Shown: in pieces, positions 1 through 8,765 of the stretch | Layout: every line of letters starts with the position of its first letter | Numbering within the stretch: the first letter of the stretch is position 1 | NCBI GenBank assembly: GCA_913043005.1 | Contig: CAJWKU010000001.1 | Coordinates: 1-64,000, forward strand | Length of the DNA: 64,000 nucleotides | Direction of reading: 5' to 3' | DNA from: an uncultured Cryomorphaceae bacterium | GTDB lineage: Bacteria > Bacteroidota > Bacteroidia > Flavobacteriales > Schleiferiaceae | Notes under the pieces: model-generated | What the model saw: only the letters and a program-made list of their open reading frames with translations | Database searches by the model: none | What the model was told of the DNA's origin: nothing | Translations under genes and position numbers: made by a program

Positions 1-227
1 ACAAATTCATCACGGAATTCAATAGCTTCAGGGAAATTATGTCCAGTATCGACATGAATGAGTGGAAAAGGAATATTGGCTGGGAAAAATGCTTTTCTTG
101 CCAAATGGCTCATCACTATTGAATCTTTTCCTCCAGAGAAAAGGATTCCTGGATTTTCAAACTGAGCATATACTTCTCGAATTATAAACATCGCTTCCGA
201 TTCTAATTCGTCTAAATGGTCATACAT
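1..227 (-). CDS. cysD: Sulfate adenylyltransferase subunit 2 (CysD), 3' part beyond window
   Basis: N-terminal 75 or so residues of the PAPS-reductase-like small subunit of ATP sulfurylase, which with CysN makes adenylyl sulfate from sulfate and ATP in the cytoplasm. The reading frame starts at the ATG at 227-225 ([13 protein letters not shown]). It shows the family's N-terminal block: an IIREV helix, then [17 protein letters not shown], which is the PP-motif ATP-binding loop SGGKDS, then a HLARKAF helix and [10 protein letters not shown]. The rest runs off the left edge. The start codon lies inside cysC (8-nt overlap), so the two are almost certainly co-translated, and cysN would be expected next beyond the edge. 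The identification is from recognisable motifs and context. Confidence 0.93.
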   Translation of the reverse strand, partial: MYDHLDELESEAMFIIREVYAQFENPGILFSGGKDSIVMSHLARKAFFPANIPFPLIHVDTGHNFPEAIEFRDEF

Positions 228-816
228 GGTATTGAGATATAAAAGAAATAATTTTTTTTGCGCAAACTTTGAGATCCATGGTATCAGTTTCAACTTTTAT
301 TGTCGGATTTATTGGGGCTTCAAAAGGAGAAGAAATCCCTGTAAAATCCGAGATGATTCCCTTACGGGCTTTAGAATAAAGTCCCTTTACATCTCTTGAT
401 TCGCAGATGCTTAGAGGACAATCAACAAATATTTCAATAAACCTGTTCTTTCCAATTATTTTTGATGCTTCAAGGCGGTCAGAATGGAATGGGCTAACAA
501 AAGCGGATAAGACAATCAGACCTGCGTCAGCCATAAGGTTGGCAACATGAGCTACCCGCCTTATATTTTCTTTTCGGTCAATATCACTGAATCCAAGATC
601 ACAATTAAGGCCATGTCTTAGGTTGTCACCATCTAGAAGAAATGTATGTTTTTGGTTTTGGTATAATTGAGTTTCTACCTCATTTGCTAATGTACTTTTC
701 CCACTTCCACTAAGCCCTGTGAACCACAATACCAGTCCTTTCTGATTCATAATATTTTCACGAGATAAAACATCAATTTCATATACTTGCTTAACAATAT
801 TTGTGGATGATTTCAT
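220..816 (-). CDS. cysC: Adenylyl-sulfate kinase (APS kinase)
   Basis: 198 residues, normal length for the family. It phosphorylates adenylyl sulfate at the 3' position to give PAPS, the donor for sulfotransferases and for sulfate reduction. Visible motifs are the Walker A loop GLSGSGKST (residues 34-42), the APS-binding stretch [10 protein letters not shown] (61-70) followed by [15 protein letters not shown], and the [18 protein letters not shown] lid region. The stop codon overlaps the start of cysD by 8 nt. A likely promoter lies about 120 nt upstream (-7 box at 944-937). PAPS supply is relevant because two PAPS-dependent sulfotransferases lie further right in the window; that link is inference. 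No frameshift or missing catalytic motif is seen. Confidence 0.96.
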   Translation of the reverse strand: MKSSTNIVKQVYEIDVLSRENIMNQKGLVLWFTGLSGSGKSTLANEVETQLYQNQKHTFLLDGDNLRHGLNCDLGFSDIDRKENIRRVAHVANLMADAGLIVLSAFVSPFHSDRLEASKIIGKNRFIEIFVDCPLSICESRDVKGLYSKARKGIISDFTGISSPFEAPINPTIKVETDTMDLKVCAKKIISFISQYHV

Positions 817-936
817 ATCAATTCTGAAATAAGATTAGGATATAATTTCAATTAAAATGAGTGAAAATATAAATGCTATCAATAATAATCACAGGGTTTT
901 TTGTAAAAAGATTATGTTTTCAGTTTTAGTAGAGTG

Positions 937-966
937 CAAATATACTAATTCCGACTAAATTAGTAT
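937..966 (-). promoter_or_regulatory. Probable cysC-cysD promoter with overlapping palindrome
   Basis: Read leftward, the bases 944-937 are TATATTTG, a perfect match to the Bacteroidota -7 box TAnnTTTG. A perfect 9-bp inverted repeat (arms 942-950 ATACTAATT and 958-966 AATTAGTAT, 7-nt spacer) overlaps the upstream edge of that box. No TTG-type -33 element is found at the usual spacing, so the palindrome may bind an activator or repressor. The implied 5' leader to the cysC start is about 120 nt and shows no obvious known riboswitch. This is a sequence-pattern call only. Confidence 0.45.
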
Positions 967-998
967 GGTTTAATTTTATTACTGGAAATCGAATCAAC

Positions 999-1029
999 TT
1001 GAACCATTGTAAAAAAACGGTTAATTTCA
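999..1029 (+). promoter_or_regulatory. Probable promoter of the GT39-like gene
   Basis: TTG at 999-1001, a 20-nt spacer, then TAATTTCA at 1022-1029, which matches six of eight positions of TAnnTTTG. The ATG follows after only four bases, so the transcript would be nearly leaderless. The spacing agrees with the Bacteroidota sigma factor; the -7 box is imperfect. Confidence 0.4.
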
Positions 1030-1033
1030 CAAC

Positions 1034-2566
1034 ATGTTCAAAAACCCTTTTCGAATTTCAGATTTATGGATATTTATAGGGTTTCTGTGCGTTTACACTG
1101 CTATTTTTGACGCCAAGCTAGACGTCGGCGGAGATAATGCCGGGTATTTTATTCTTGGCCAATCTTTACATACCGGTCAAGGCTATTCAGATTTACACCT
1201 TCCAGGCGCAACAACAGCCAATCATTTTCCTCCAGGTTATCCCGCTATTATTTCTATGTTAATGATTTTTTCCGATGATTTTACGTTTTTAAAAATCATT
1301 AATGGATTTTTCTTTTTTTTCTCGCTATTAATGCTTCATCGAATATTCGAAAGTATGACAAAAAGTAAATCATTAGCATGGATGACTTTGGGATTCACTC
1401 TGGTGAATGGGCATTTATTGCGGTCATCAACGATTATGATGAGTGAAATGTCATTCCTATTTTTTTCTTTGGCTTCTCTGAGTTGTTTGATAAAATGGAA
1501 TGAACAAGAAATTCCTTTTTGGAAGTCAAAATGGTTTTTGTCTTTGGTCATTCTTTGCACTATTTCATATCATATTCGCACGGCAGGATTGGCTTTAATA
1601 GCAGGGGTGGTTCTTTACATGTTATTTGAAAAGAAGTTGAAGGAAGTAATCGCTTTCGGAGCTGGGTTTATTATTTTATCTCTTCCTTGGTTTCTTAGGG
1701 GTAAAGCCTTAGGTGGTAATTCTTATCTAACGCAGTTGGTTCAGGTCAATCCTTACAGGCCGGAAGAGGGTATACTTGGTTTTTCAGGTTGGATAGATAG
1801 AATACTAGAAAACTTTTTTAGATACTTGAACCAAGAGATACCTAATGGGTTATTTCCAAATTTTCAAATTATTTACAGTTCTGAAGAGCCTCAAGGTTAT
1901 TTTATTTATGGTTTAATTATTGTAATTCTAATAACTGTAGGTACTATTAAAATGCCTAAGCTCAAAATGATGTGGTTTGGATATCTGTTAGCTTCAATAT
2001 TTATTTTGTTGTTATGGCCATCAGTTTGGTTTGGTGTTCGATTTATGCTTCCACTGATTCCTTTTTTGCTTTTGGCCACAGTAGTCGGATTATCAATTTC
2101 GCTGAACTGGATTCAGTTAAAATTTTTTGGATCTATAAGACTCCAAAGTATTTACTTAATTGCCCTAGTTGGCTTTATGCCTCTATCCTTTTTAGGAAAC
2201 ATGAGAGCCGATAGTCAGGCCGAATTGCCTATTGAATATGCAAATTATTTTAATGTCAGTCGTTATGTACGTAATAGCATTCCTGAAAGTTCAATTGTCT
2301 GTACTGTTAAGCCTTCACTTTTTTATTTGTATTCTTCTAAAACAAGCTCTAGAATTCCTTCTTTAATTGATAAAGAAGACTTTATTCTTCGTCTAGAAGA
2401 ATTAGGAATAACCCATGTAGTTGTTGATCAGCTAGGTTATTCTTCTGTTGGTAGATACCTGCTTCCAGTAATTCAAGAATTCCCTGAGCGTTTTAATCTT
2501 ATCCTGCAATTACCTAATCCAGACACATATTTGTTAGAATTTAATCCGAAAAAAGAAGACCTCTAG
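1034..2566 (+). CDS. Polytopic membrane glycosyltransferase, GT39/ArnT-like (GT-C fold)
   Basis: 510 residues with about ten hydrophobic segments spread over the first 390 residues and a soluble C-terminal tail. The first periplasmic loop carries the acidic DVGGDNAGY motif (around residue 30-38) followed by HFPPGYP (about 65). This resembles dolichyl-phosphate-mannose protein mannosyltransferase and ArnT-type enzymes, which transfer a sugar from a polyprenyl-phosphate carrier at the outer face of the inner membrane. Substrate cannot be read from sequence. The gene is single, divergent from cysC, and its stop codon is one base from the stop of the convergent protease gene at 2568. Alternative: another GT-C family member such as GT83. 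Family-level call good, specificity unknown. Confidence 0.75.
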   Translation: MFKNPFRISDLWIFIGFLCVYTAIFDAKLDVGGDNAGYFILGQSLHTGQGYSDLHLPGATTANHFPPGYPAIISMLMIFSDDFTFLKIINGFFFFFSLLMLHRIFESMTKSKSLAWMTLGFTLVNGHLLRSSTIMMSEMSFLFFSLASLSCLIKWNEQEIPFWKSKWFLSLVILCTISYHIRTAGLALIAGVVLYMLFEKKLKEVIAFGAGFIILSLPWFLRGKALGGNSYLTQLVQVNPYRPEEGILGFSGWIDRILENFFRYLNQEIPNGLFPNFQIIYSSEEPQGYFIYGLIIVILITVGTIKMPKLKMMWFGYLLASIFILLLWPSVWFGVRFMLPLIPFLLLATVVGLSISLNWIQLKFFGSIRLQSIYLIALVGFMPLSFLGNMRADSQAELPIEYANYFNVSRYVRNSIPESSIVCTVKPSLFYLYSSKTSSRIPSLIDKEDFILRLEELGITHVVVDQLGYSSVGRYLLPVIQEFPERFNLILQLPNPDTYLLEFNPKKEDL

Positions 2567-2567
2567 C

Positions 2568-4637
2568 TCAGGGAATGTTTGTCCATCGGACTTGTTGATT
2601 CTCTCCTGTAGCCCCTCTAAAGACAGCCATATAAGATCCTGCTGGTATTCCTTGAGGAGTAATAATGGACCTAACATTTTCATATTTTTGAATTATCCTT
2701 CCTAATGCATCAATAATATAGAGATCACCGTTTCCAGGTGTTTGAATCTGTGTATTGTTGTTACTTGGATTTGGATAAACCTTCAAGGATTTTATTGATG
2801 AGGATTCAAGGTTATTTATTGTAAAGCTTAGATTTAAATTATCGATATAAACATTGTTACCACCACCGTTCGACATTTCAAATTTTATCATTATTGAATT
2901 GGCAGAGCTAAGGCTGTTAAGGTTTAGAGTGGTTTCTATCCAATCATTATTCCCAGGCACATAGGGGCTGCTCGGATATAGATTGGAAATCCCAAGTTGG
3001 AAAGTAGGAAGGACTTTTCTAAGTGTCCAACTATTTCCACAATCGGTGCTTGTAGAGATACTTAATTTATCAGTATTATTTGTTTGTTTTCGAGCAAAAG
3101 CATGATTGAATTTTAATTGAAGCGCACTAGGATTGTTCAATGTTATTGGTCCAGCAATGAGAGCATCCCCTGCGCCGCCGGTAGGAACGTTAAAATTTTC
3201 TAGATAATACGAATATAAACCCTGTTTTGAAGCTATTGATGTTCGATTCCACTTTATATTATCGCCATTATCCAATCTCGTCCAAATATCATTAGGTAAT
3301 GACTTTTCCATTGTCGCAGAAAACAGAGGGGAATATGTTACTCCTCCTTGAGGTCGAACGGTTATAAGTTCAGAGTATTGTTTTGTGCTTTGCCCATGAG
3401 AGTTTTGTATTTCAAGTTTAACATCATAAAGGCCTGGGCTATTAAATGTTAAAAGCGGGCTTCCAATAATCACATGCTGCTGATTCCCATTGTTCTGATC
3501 AGAAATGGTGTAATGAAAACTTGGAGGTAACTGGTATGCGCAATTCTCAGTTATCTGAATTTGCTCTCCAGAGCAGATTAATGTTTTGTTTACTAGGAAA
3601 TCTGCTACTGGATCACAATTAAATGTTGCAGATTGATTTATTCCTGTGACGAAATGATTCGATGCAGTTGTTAAACTACCTCTGAGGTTAAAGACGTTTA
3701 GAACGGCTTTGGTCCTTTGTTTTTGATTTTGAGTAAAAGTGTTCATGCAATCGTCATCTGTGTAGTCCATATAATTCTCAATCATATCCGGTAGATCTGG
3801 ATTATCATTCGAGCATGTATTTTGATTGCTACTGCATCCAGCGCTTGAGGTTGTAACAGGAGGAGTGTCGAAACAATTATCTCCGCTACTGCATCCACCT
3901 TGGAAGGTGTGATATAAATTTAAGTAGTGCCCTACTTCATGGGTAAGAGTTCTATGACGATCCGCTTGAGCAGTTCCTACACTCCCAAAGTTTTGATGTC
4001 GGATAACAATTCCATCAGAAGTACCAGGAATATTATTGTAAGGGAATGCTGCATAACCTAGAACAATTCCAGGGCCGGTAACTCCAGAAAGATTAATGCT
4101 TCTGACCACCCAAATATTTAAATATTTTTTATTATCCCAACCAATTAGTGATTTTACATTATTATTTGCAGCTAATGATAAATTACTTTGAGTTCTGGTA
4201 ATTCCATTTGTACATTTTCCGTTTGGATCTTTTTTAGCAAGTCTAAATTCAACCTCCAGATCTGCTGCTACGGACTTAAATATGTTTCTAAGATTCGAAG
4301 TGTCAGGATTTGTTCTTCGGGAATCTTCGTTTAAGATGCTTATCGCATCATGGACTTGTGCATTCTCAATGTTATCGTTTTGATTGGAATAAATAATGTG
4401 AACGACTACCGGTATTATATGTAGCTGCTCAGCAGTGGAGACGGAATTCGATGCTAAATAAGTTTCAATCAATCTTTCTGTTTCAAATAATTTTTCTTGT
4501 CTTTCGGGATCCCTGGATATTTCATCAGCTAAACTTTCATCGGTTCCGCAGGGTAAAATATTTTGAGCAGAAACATAAAAAAAATGCGAATGAAAAACGA
4601 TGCAGACTAGTGATATAAGGAGTTTGGATGAGTTCAT
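2568..4637 (-). CDS. Secreted M43-family zinc metalloprotease with PKD domain and T9SS sorting domain
   Basis: 689 residues. A signal peptide (about 1-25, ending VSAQ) is followed by a CGT motif at Cys30, where M43 (pappalysin/ulilysin-like) propeptides carry a cysteine; a cysteine-switch role is inference. The protease domain has the extended zinc motif HEVGHYLNLYH (about 231-241) and a downstream Met-turn ENYMDYTDDDC. Then come a PKD-like domain (about 355-430), a jelly-roll/MAM-like domain with VYIDNLNLSF near its end, and a C-terminal type A sorting domain starting LKVYPNPSNNN. Such proteins cross the outer membrane through the type IX system and are attached or released. The gene stands alone and its 3' end abuts the GT39-like gene. 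Confidence 0.9.
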   Translation of the reverse strand: MNSSKLLISLVCIVFHSHFFYVSAQNILPCGTDESLADEISRDPERQEKLFETERLIETYLASNSVSTAEQLHIIPVVVHIIYSNQNDNIENAQVHDAISILNEDSRRTNPDTSNLRNIFKSVAADLEVEFRLAKKDPNGKCTNGITRTQSNLSLAANNNVKSLIGWDNKKYLNIWVVRSINLSGVTGPGIVLGYAAFPYNNIPGTSDGIVIRHQNFGSVGTAQADRHRTLTHEVGHYLNLYHTFQGGCSSGDNCFDTPPVTTSSAGCSSNQNTCSNDNPDLPDMIENYMDYTDDDCMNTFTQNQKQRTKAVLNVFNLRGSLTTASNHFVTGINQSATFNCDPVADFLVNKTLICSGEQIQITENCAYQLPPSFHYTISDQNNGNQQHVIIGSPLLTFNSPGLYDVKLEIQNSHGQSTKQYSELITVRPQGGVTYSPLFSATMEKSLPNDIWTRLDNGDNIKWNRTSIASKQGLYSYYLENFNVPTGGAGDALIAGPITLNNPSALQLKFNHAFARKQTNNTDKLSISTSTDCGNSWTLRKVLPTFQLGISNLYPSSPYVPGNNDWIETTLNLNSLSSANSIMIKFEMSNGGGNNVYIDNLNLSFTINNLESSSIKSLKVYPNPSNNNTQIQTPGNGDLYIIDALGRIIQKYENVRSIITPQGIPAGSYMAVFRGATGENQQVRWTNIP

Positions 4638-4693
4638 GAAAATCTTATTTAGATCATCTGCAAGTTACTTTATTTAAAGTGGTTGTATTAGGC

Positions 4694-4725
4694 TTGGCAT
4701 ATTGATATAATTATGTCTATCTTCG
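4694..4725 (+). promoter_or_regulatory. Probable promoter of the ribosomal protein operon
   Basis: TTG at 4694-4696, a 21-nt spacer and TATCTTCG at 4718-4725 resemble the Bacteroidota consensus TTTG-N19..21-TAnnTTTG with one mismatch in the -7 box. It leaves a leader of about 20 nt before the GTG start of rplM. No known r-protein leader structure is evident. Confidence 0.5.
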
Positions 4726-4749
4726 CAGCCCCAAAAATATCGCTCAATA

Positions 4750-5193
4750 GTGGATACGCTTAGTTATAAAACAATTTCTGCCAACAAGGCAACTGCCGAA
4801 AAATCGTGGATTATCATCGATTGTAATGGTAAATCATTAGGACGTGTGGCTTCTTTAATAGCCATTCGCCTCCGAGGAAAGCACAAAACAAATTTTACTC
4901 CACATGCTGATTGTGGAGATAATGTTGTTGTGATAAACGCATCAAAAGTGACAATGTCAGGCTCCAAAATGGATACAAAACAATATGTTCGGTACACAGG
5001 TTATCCTTCTGGACAGCGGTTTAGTACTCCAGCTCAGGAGATGACTAAAGTGCCTGAACGTGTTTTAGAGCATGCTGTTCGTGGAATGCTACCGAAGAAT
5101 AGATTAGGGCGCGTATTGTTCAGAAACATGCATGTTTTTGCAAGTGACGAACATACCCATGATGCTCAACAACCAACTATAATTAACGCATAA
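4750..5193 (+). CDS. rplM: 50S ribosomal protein L13
   Basis: 147 residues, full length. It binds 23S rRNA early in 50S assembly. Typical L13 blocks are visible: WIIIDCNGKSLGRVAS, then LRGKHKTNFTPHADCGDNVV and AVRGMLPKNRLGR. The start is GTG, giving MDTLSYKTISANKAT, the N-terminus usual in Bacteroidota L13; no in-frame ATG fits. It is the first gene of the rplM-rpsI-rpsB-tsf block, 10 nt ahead of rpsI, which is the normal pairing. Confidence 0.97.
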   Translation: MDTLSYKTISANKATAEKSWIIIDCNGKSLGRVASLIAIRLRGKHKTNFTPHADCGDNVVVINASKVTMSGSKMDTKQYVRYTGYPSGQRFSTPAQEMTKVPERVLEHAVRGMLPKNRLGRVLFRNMHVFASDEHTHDAQQPTIINA

Positions 5194-5203
5194 GTTTAAT
5201 TTT

Positions 5204-5590
5204 ATGTCTACAACTCACGCCATTGGCCGTCGAAAAACATCTATAGCTCGAGTCTATTTGAAAAAAGGTAAAGGAAATGTCTCTGTTAATAATCGAGACT
5301 TGACTAATTACTTTGCAACCACAATGCTACAATATAAGGTTAATCAACCATTTGCATTGACTGACACGGCAGGTCAATATGATGTAAAAGTCAGTGTAGT
5401 TGGTGGCGGCGTAACAGGACAAGCTGAGGCAATTCGTTTAGGTATATCGAGAGCTTTAGTTTCTATTAATCCAGACTTTAGACTAACATTAAAACCTGAC
5501 GGTCTCATGACCAGAGACCCTCGTATGGTTGAACGTAAGAAATTCGGTCAAAAGAAAGCTCGTAAACGTTTCCAATTCTCTAAGCGTTAA
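5204..5590 (+). CDS. rpsI: 30S ribosomal protein S9
   Basis: 128 residues, full length. S9 sits in the 30S head and its C-terminal tail contacts P-site tRNA. The sequence shows the N-terminal AIGRRKTSIARVYL block, GGGVTGQAEAIRLGISRAL in the middle and the basic tail KKARKRFQFSKR ending in the universally conserved SKR. It follows rplM by 10 nt and is surely co-transcribed with it. A 91-nt gap separates it from rpsB, enough for a separate promoter or processing site, though I see none convincing. Confidence 0.98.
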   Translation: MSTTHAIGRRKTSIARVYLKKGKGNVSVNNRDLTNYFATTMLQYKVNQPFALTDTAGQYDVKVSVVGGGVTGQAEAIRLGISRALVSINPDFRLTLKPDGLMTRDPRMVERKKFGQKKARKRFQFSKR

Positions 5591-5681
5591 TGCGCTCAGA
5601 GCTTTTGGTTTAGTATCCAAACTATTTAGACCGCACTGCGCTACTATCTAGTTGTTTTTAGTGAATGTAAACCCAATAAAA

Positions 5682-6473
5682 ATGGCAAATACGCCCGAAA
5701 TTCAAAAATTACTTGACGCAGGAGTCCACTTTGGTCACCTCACACGAAAATGGAATCCCAATATGGCACCATATATATTCATGGAGCGAAATGGTATTCA
5801 CATTATCGATTTGCAAAAGACCCAAATTAAAATGCGTCATGCTGCGGATGCCCTAGCTAAAATTGCTGGGTCTGGCAGAAAAATACTTTTTGTCGCGACA
5901 AAAAAACAAGGAAAAGAAATTGTTGCTGAAGTAGCTAAATCTTTAAATATGCCTTTTATCACGGAGCGTTGGCCTGGTGGTATGCTTACAAATTTTGTGA
6001 CTATACGTAAGGCAATTAAAAAGATGACTAACATTGATAAAATGAAAGAGGATGGTCGGTTTATGACTCTTTCAAAGCGTGAGCGTCTTCAAGTAGATCG
6101 TCAGCGTGCAAAATTAGAGAAAAATTTAGGTTCGATTTCTGATATGAGTCGTCTTCCGGCCGCCTTGTTTGTGGTTGATATTTTGAGAGAGCACATTGCT
6201 GTGGAAGAAGCTCGCAATCTTGGAATACCTGTTTTTGCTTTAGTAGATACTAACTCTAACCCTCAATTGGTCGATTATGTTATTCCTTCAAATGATGATG
6301 CCCAGAAATCAATTTCCTTGATAATGGATTACATATCAGTTGGAATTAAAGATGCCTTAGCTCAGCGCAAAGTAGAAAAAGAAAAGGCTGGTCAAGAGAA
6401 ATTAGAAAAAGCGACTGCTAAAGTTGCCGAGCAAGAAAAAACAGAGATAACTCCTTCTAAAGAAGCTGAATAA
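5682..6473 (+). CDS. rpsB: 30S ribosomal protein S2
   Basis: 263 residues from the ATG at 5682 (MANTPEIQKLLDAGVHFGH). The open frame extends further upstream to a TTG at 5652, but the added residues do not resemble S2, so the ATG is preferred. S2 signature stretches are AGVHFGHLTRKWNP, PYIFMERNGIHIIDL and FVVDILREHIAVEEA with IPVFALVDTNSNP. The C-terminal 40 residues are a charged lysine/glutamate-rich tail, common in Bacteroidota. It is followed by tsf 59 nt later, the classical rpsB-tsf pair. Confidence 0.97.
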   Translation: MANTPEIQKLLDAGVHFGHLTRKWNPNMAPYIFMERNGIHIIDLQKTQIKMRHAADALAKIAGSGRKILFVATKKQGKEIVAEVAKSLNMPFITERWPGGMLTNFVTIRKAIKKMTNIDKMKEDGRFMTLSKRERLQVDRQRAKLEKNLGSISDMSRLPAALFVVDILREHIAVEEARNLGIPVFALVDTNSNPQLVDYVIPSNDDAQKSISLIMDYISVGIKDALAQRKVEKEKAGQEKLEKATAKVAEQEKTEITPSKEAE

Positions 6474-6532
6474 AAGAATTGAAAAGAATTTGCTTTTCAA
6501 CCTGTAAGAATTAATCATAGAACTAATAAATC

Positions 6533-7357
6533 ATGGCAATTACTGCTGCAGATGTTAATAAGCTCCGCAAAACGACGGGAGCAGGTATGATGGACTGTAA
6601 AAATGCATTGACCGAGGCAAATGGGAATTTTGAAGAGGCAATTGATGTTCTTCGTAAACGTGGTCAAAAAGTGGCTGCGAAACGTGCGGACAGGCAGGCT
6701 ACAGAAGGTGCTGTAATTTCATTAACAAGTCCAGATGCAAAAAATGGTATAATTATCAGTTTAAATTGTGAAACAGATTTTGTTGCTAAAAATGAAGGGT
6801 TTGTCGAGTTGGCAAATAATTTTGCAAAAGTTGCTTTATTAGGCTTTCCCTCAGATCTTGATGCATTGCTGTCTCTAGAGTTCGAACCAGGATTATCAGT
6901 TGCAGATAAATTGTCAGAACAAACTGGCGTGATTGGCGAAAAATTAGAACTTGCTTCTTTTGAAAAGCTAAGTGGTGATTGTGTCTCAAGCTATATTCAT
7001 GCTGGGAATAAATTAGCAACTCTTGCATCACTTAATGTGGATTCGAAGGAAGCTGCTAAGAATGTTGCTATGCAGGTTGCGGCTATGAATCCTGTAGCAC
7101 TGGATAAAGATTCCGTACCATCGGATTTAATAGACAGAGAGCTTGAGGTTGCGCGCGATCAAGTTCGTCAAGAGGGGAAGCCAGAAGAAATGATTGATAG
7201 AATTGCACAGGGTAAATTGGGCAAATTTTTTAAAGAAAACACCCTTACAGGCCAAGCTTATATAAAAGACAGTAAGCAGACGGTTGAGGCTTATGTAAAA
7301 GCTATTGAAGAAGGAGCTAAGGTAACAGGCTACAAAAGAGTAGGTCTTGGTGTTTAA
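6533..7357 (+). CDS. tsf: Translation elongation factor Ts
   Basis: 274 residues, usual length. EF-Ts is the guanine nucleotide exchange factor for EF-Tu. The N-terminal UBA-like domain is clear (ADVNKLRKTTGAGMMDCKNA, residues 5-24), then the core with LNCETDFVAKNEGF, which inserts by EF-Tu, and the C-terminal part with KFFKENTLTGQAYIKD. It lies between rpsB and pyrH as in most bacteria. A 112-nt gap follows before the pyrH start. Confidence 0.98.
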   Translation: MAITAADVNKLRKTTGAGMMDCKNALTEANGNFEEAIDVLRKRGQKVAAKRADRQATEGAVISLTSPDAKNGIIISLNCETDFVAKNEGFVELANNFAKVALLGFPSDLDALLSLEFEPGLSVADKLSEQTGVIGEKLELASFEKLSGDCVSSYIHAGNKLATLASLNVDSKEAAKNVAMQVAAMNPVALDKDSVPSDLIDRELEVARDQVRQEGKPEEMIDRIAQGKLGKFFKENTLTGQAYIKDSKQTVEAYVKAIEEGAKVTGYKRVGLGV

Positions 7358-7446
7358 ATGACCCAAAAGCCCTAAAAAATTTAGAATCGCGCACCTAAGA
7401 AAATAGTTCCGCTATCTTTTCATATAAAATGAGTCCATTTCAATCC

Positions 7447-7454
7447 TATCTTTG
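7447..7454 (+). promoter_or_regulatory. Candidate -7 promoter box ahead of pyrH
   Basis: TATCTTTG matches TAnnTTTG exactly and ends 15 nt before the pyrH ATG. No good TTTG -33 element lies 19-21 nt upstream, so promoter activity is uncertain; pyrH may also be read from the upstream operon. Confidence 0.3.
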
Positions 7455-7469
7455 GATGAATATCATATT

Positions 7470-8177
7470 ATGAAATACAATCGAATACTTCTTAAACTAA
7501 GTGGTGAAGCCTTAATGGGAGATAAACCTTTTGGATTAGATACGGAGAGGCTAGCGAAATATGCTGAGGAGATTAAAACTGTTGTTGCAACCGGTGTAGA
7601 ACTTGGAATAGTGATTGGCGGAGGAAATATTTTCAGAGGACTAAAAGCTGCGGGTAAAGGAATGGACCGTGTGCAAGCGGATCACATGGGGATGTTAGCT
7701 ACAGTCATAAATGGTTTAGCATTGCAATCTTCTCTTGAATCAGTAGGTGTTCAAACTAGATTATCTTCAGCTATTGAGATGGACAAAATTTGTGAACCAT
7801 TTATTCGAAGGCGAGCCATTAGACATCTTGAAAAAAGGAGAGTAGTTATTTTTGCTGCAGGAACAGGTAACCCCTATTTCACAACGGATACAGGAGCTAC
7901 TCTCAGGGCGATTGAAATACAGGCCGATGTTATTTTAAAGGGCACGCGAGTAGATGGAATTTATGATTCTGACCCTGAAAAGAATTCATCTGCAAAAAAG
8001 TATGATACTATTTCTTTTGAAGAAGTCTTTAAAAGAGGTCTAAATGTTATGGACTTAACTGCATTTACGCTGAGTAATGAAAACAAGCTACCAATTGTCG
8101 TATTTGATATGAACAAGCCCGGTAACTTATTGAGTATTGTTAAAGGTGATAATATTGGAACTTTAGTAACACAATAA
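7470..8177 (+). CDS. pyrH: UMP kinase
   Basis: 235 residues from the ATG at 7470 ([17 protein letters not shown]). An in-frame TTG at 7452 would add six residues that do not fit the family. It converts UMP to UDP in the cytoplasm, the gateway to pyrimidine nucleotides. Amino-acid-kinase-fold motifs are [10 protein letters not shown] (phosphate loop), [10 protein letters not shown] and the [13 protein letters not shown] region with [17 protein letters not shown]. It sits between tsf and frr in the common order tsf-pyrH-frr, with frr starting 16 nt downstream. Confidence 0.98.
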   Translation: MKYNRILLKLSGEALMGDKPFGLDTERLAKYAEEIKTVVATGVELGIVIGGGNIFRGLKAAGKGMDRVQADHMGMLATVINGLALQSSLESVGVQTRLSSAIEMDKICEPFIRRRAIRHLEKRRVVIFAAGTGNPYFTTDTGATLRAIEIQADVILKGTRVDGIYDSDPEKNSSAKKYDTISFEEVFKRGLNVMDLTAFTLSNENKLPIVVFDMNKPGNLLSIVKGDNIGTLVTQ

Positions 8178-8192
8178 TTTACTTTTTATTAA

Positions 8193-8756
8193 ATGGAAGA
8201 AGAAATTGAAATGCTCCTAATGACACTGGAAGAGGATATGGAAAAGCCTATTTCTTTTTTGGATAAAGCATTACTTAAGCTGCGAGCTGGTCGCGCGAAT
8301 CCAGCAATGCTTGAAGGTATAAATATTGAATATTATGGTAGTGTTGTAAAGTTAACTCAAGTTGCAAATGTTTCTACCCCAGATGCTCGAACTATTTTTG
8401 TTCAACCATTTGAAAAACAGATGATCACTGATGTTGAAAAAGCTATTCAAAATGGAAATTTAGGTTTGAACCCACAGAATAATGGGGAAATTGTAATTCT
8501 TAATATTCCTCCCCTGACAGAGGAACGCAGAAGAGAATTAGTAAGAGTAGCTAAAGCAGAAGGTGAAGATGCAAAAGTTGGTATCCGCGCGATAAGAAAG
8601 ACTGCGATGGATGATGCTAAGAGGATGGAAAAAGATGGACTCAGTGAAGACAATAGAAAATCTCTTGAGGATGATATTCAGAAAGTGGTTGAGTCATTTA
8701 ATTCAACAATTGAAAAAAGAGTTTCTCTGAAAGAAGCTGATATAATGAAAGTATAG
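8193..8756 (+). CDS. frr: Ribosome recycling factor
   Basis: 187 residues, normal length. With EF-G it splits the post-termination ribosome. The hallmark LRAGRANPAMLEGI (near residues 31-44) and the domain II stretch YYGSVVKLTQVANVSTPDAR are present, followed by the ILNIPPLTEERRRELV helix and a long C-terminal helix. The start at 8193 gives an N-terminus (MEEEIEMLLMTLEEDMEKP) aligned to the usual three-helix bundle; an internal Met at residue 10 is an alternative start. It is 9 nt ahead of a MarR-type gene. Confidence 0.97.
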   Translation: MEEEIEMLLMTLEEDMEKPISFLDKALLKLRAGRANPAMLEGINIEYYGSVVKLTQVANVSTPDARTIFVQPFEKQMITDVEKAIQNGNLGLNPQNNGEIVILNIPPLTEERRRELVRVAKAEGEDAKVGIRAIRKTAMDDAKRMEKDGLSEDNRKSLEDDIQKVVESFNSTIEKRVSLKEADIMKV

Positions 8757-8765
8757 GAGAGGTCT

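Noticed and set aside
817-936. A small leader peptide or riboswitch in the long cysC leader
   Set aside because: No convincing start-stop frame with a cysteine-rich stretch and no recognisable riboswitch core by eye.
5600-5625. Small hairpin TTTGG / CCAAA between rpsI and rpsB as a possible S2 autoregulatory leader
   Set aside because: Only five base pairs with an 8-nt loop; no resemblance to a known r-protein leader could be shown.
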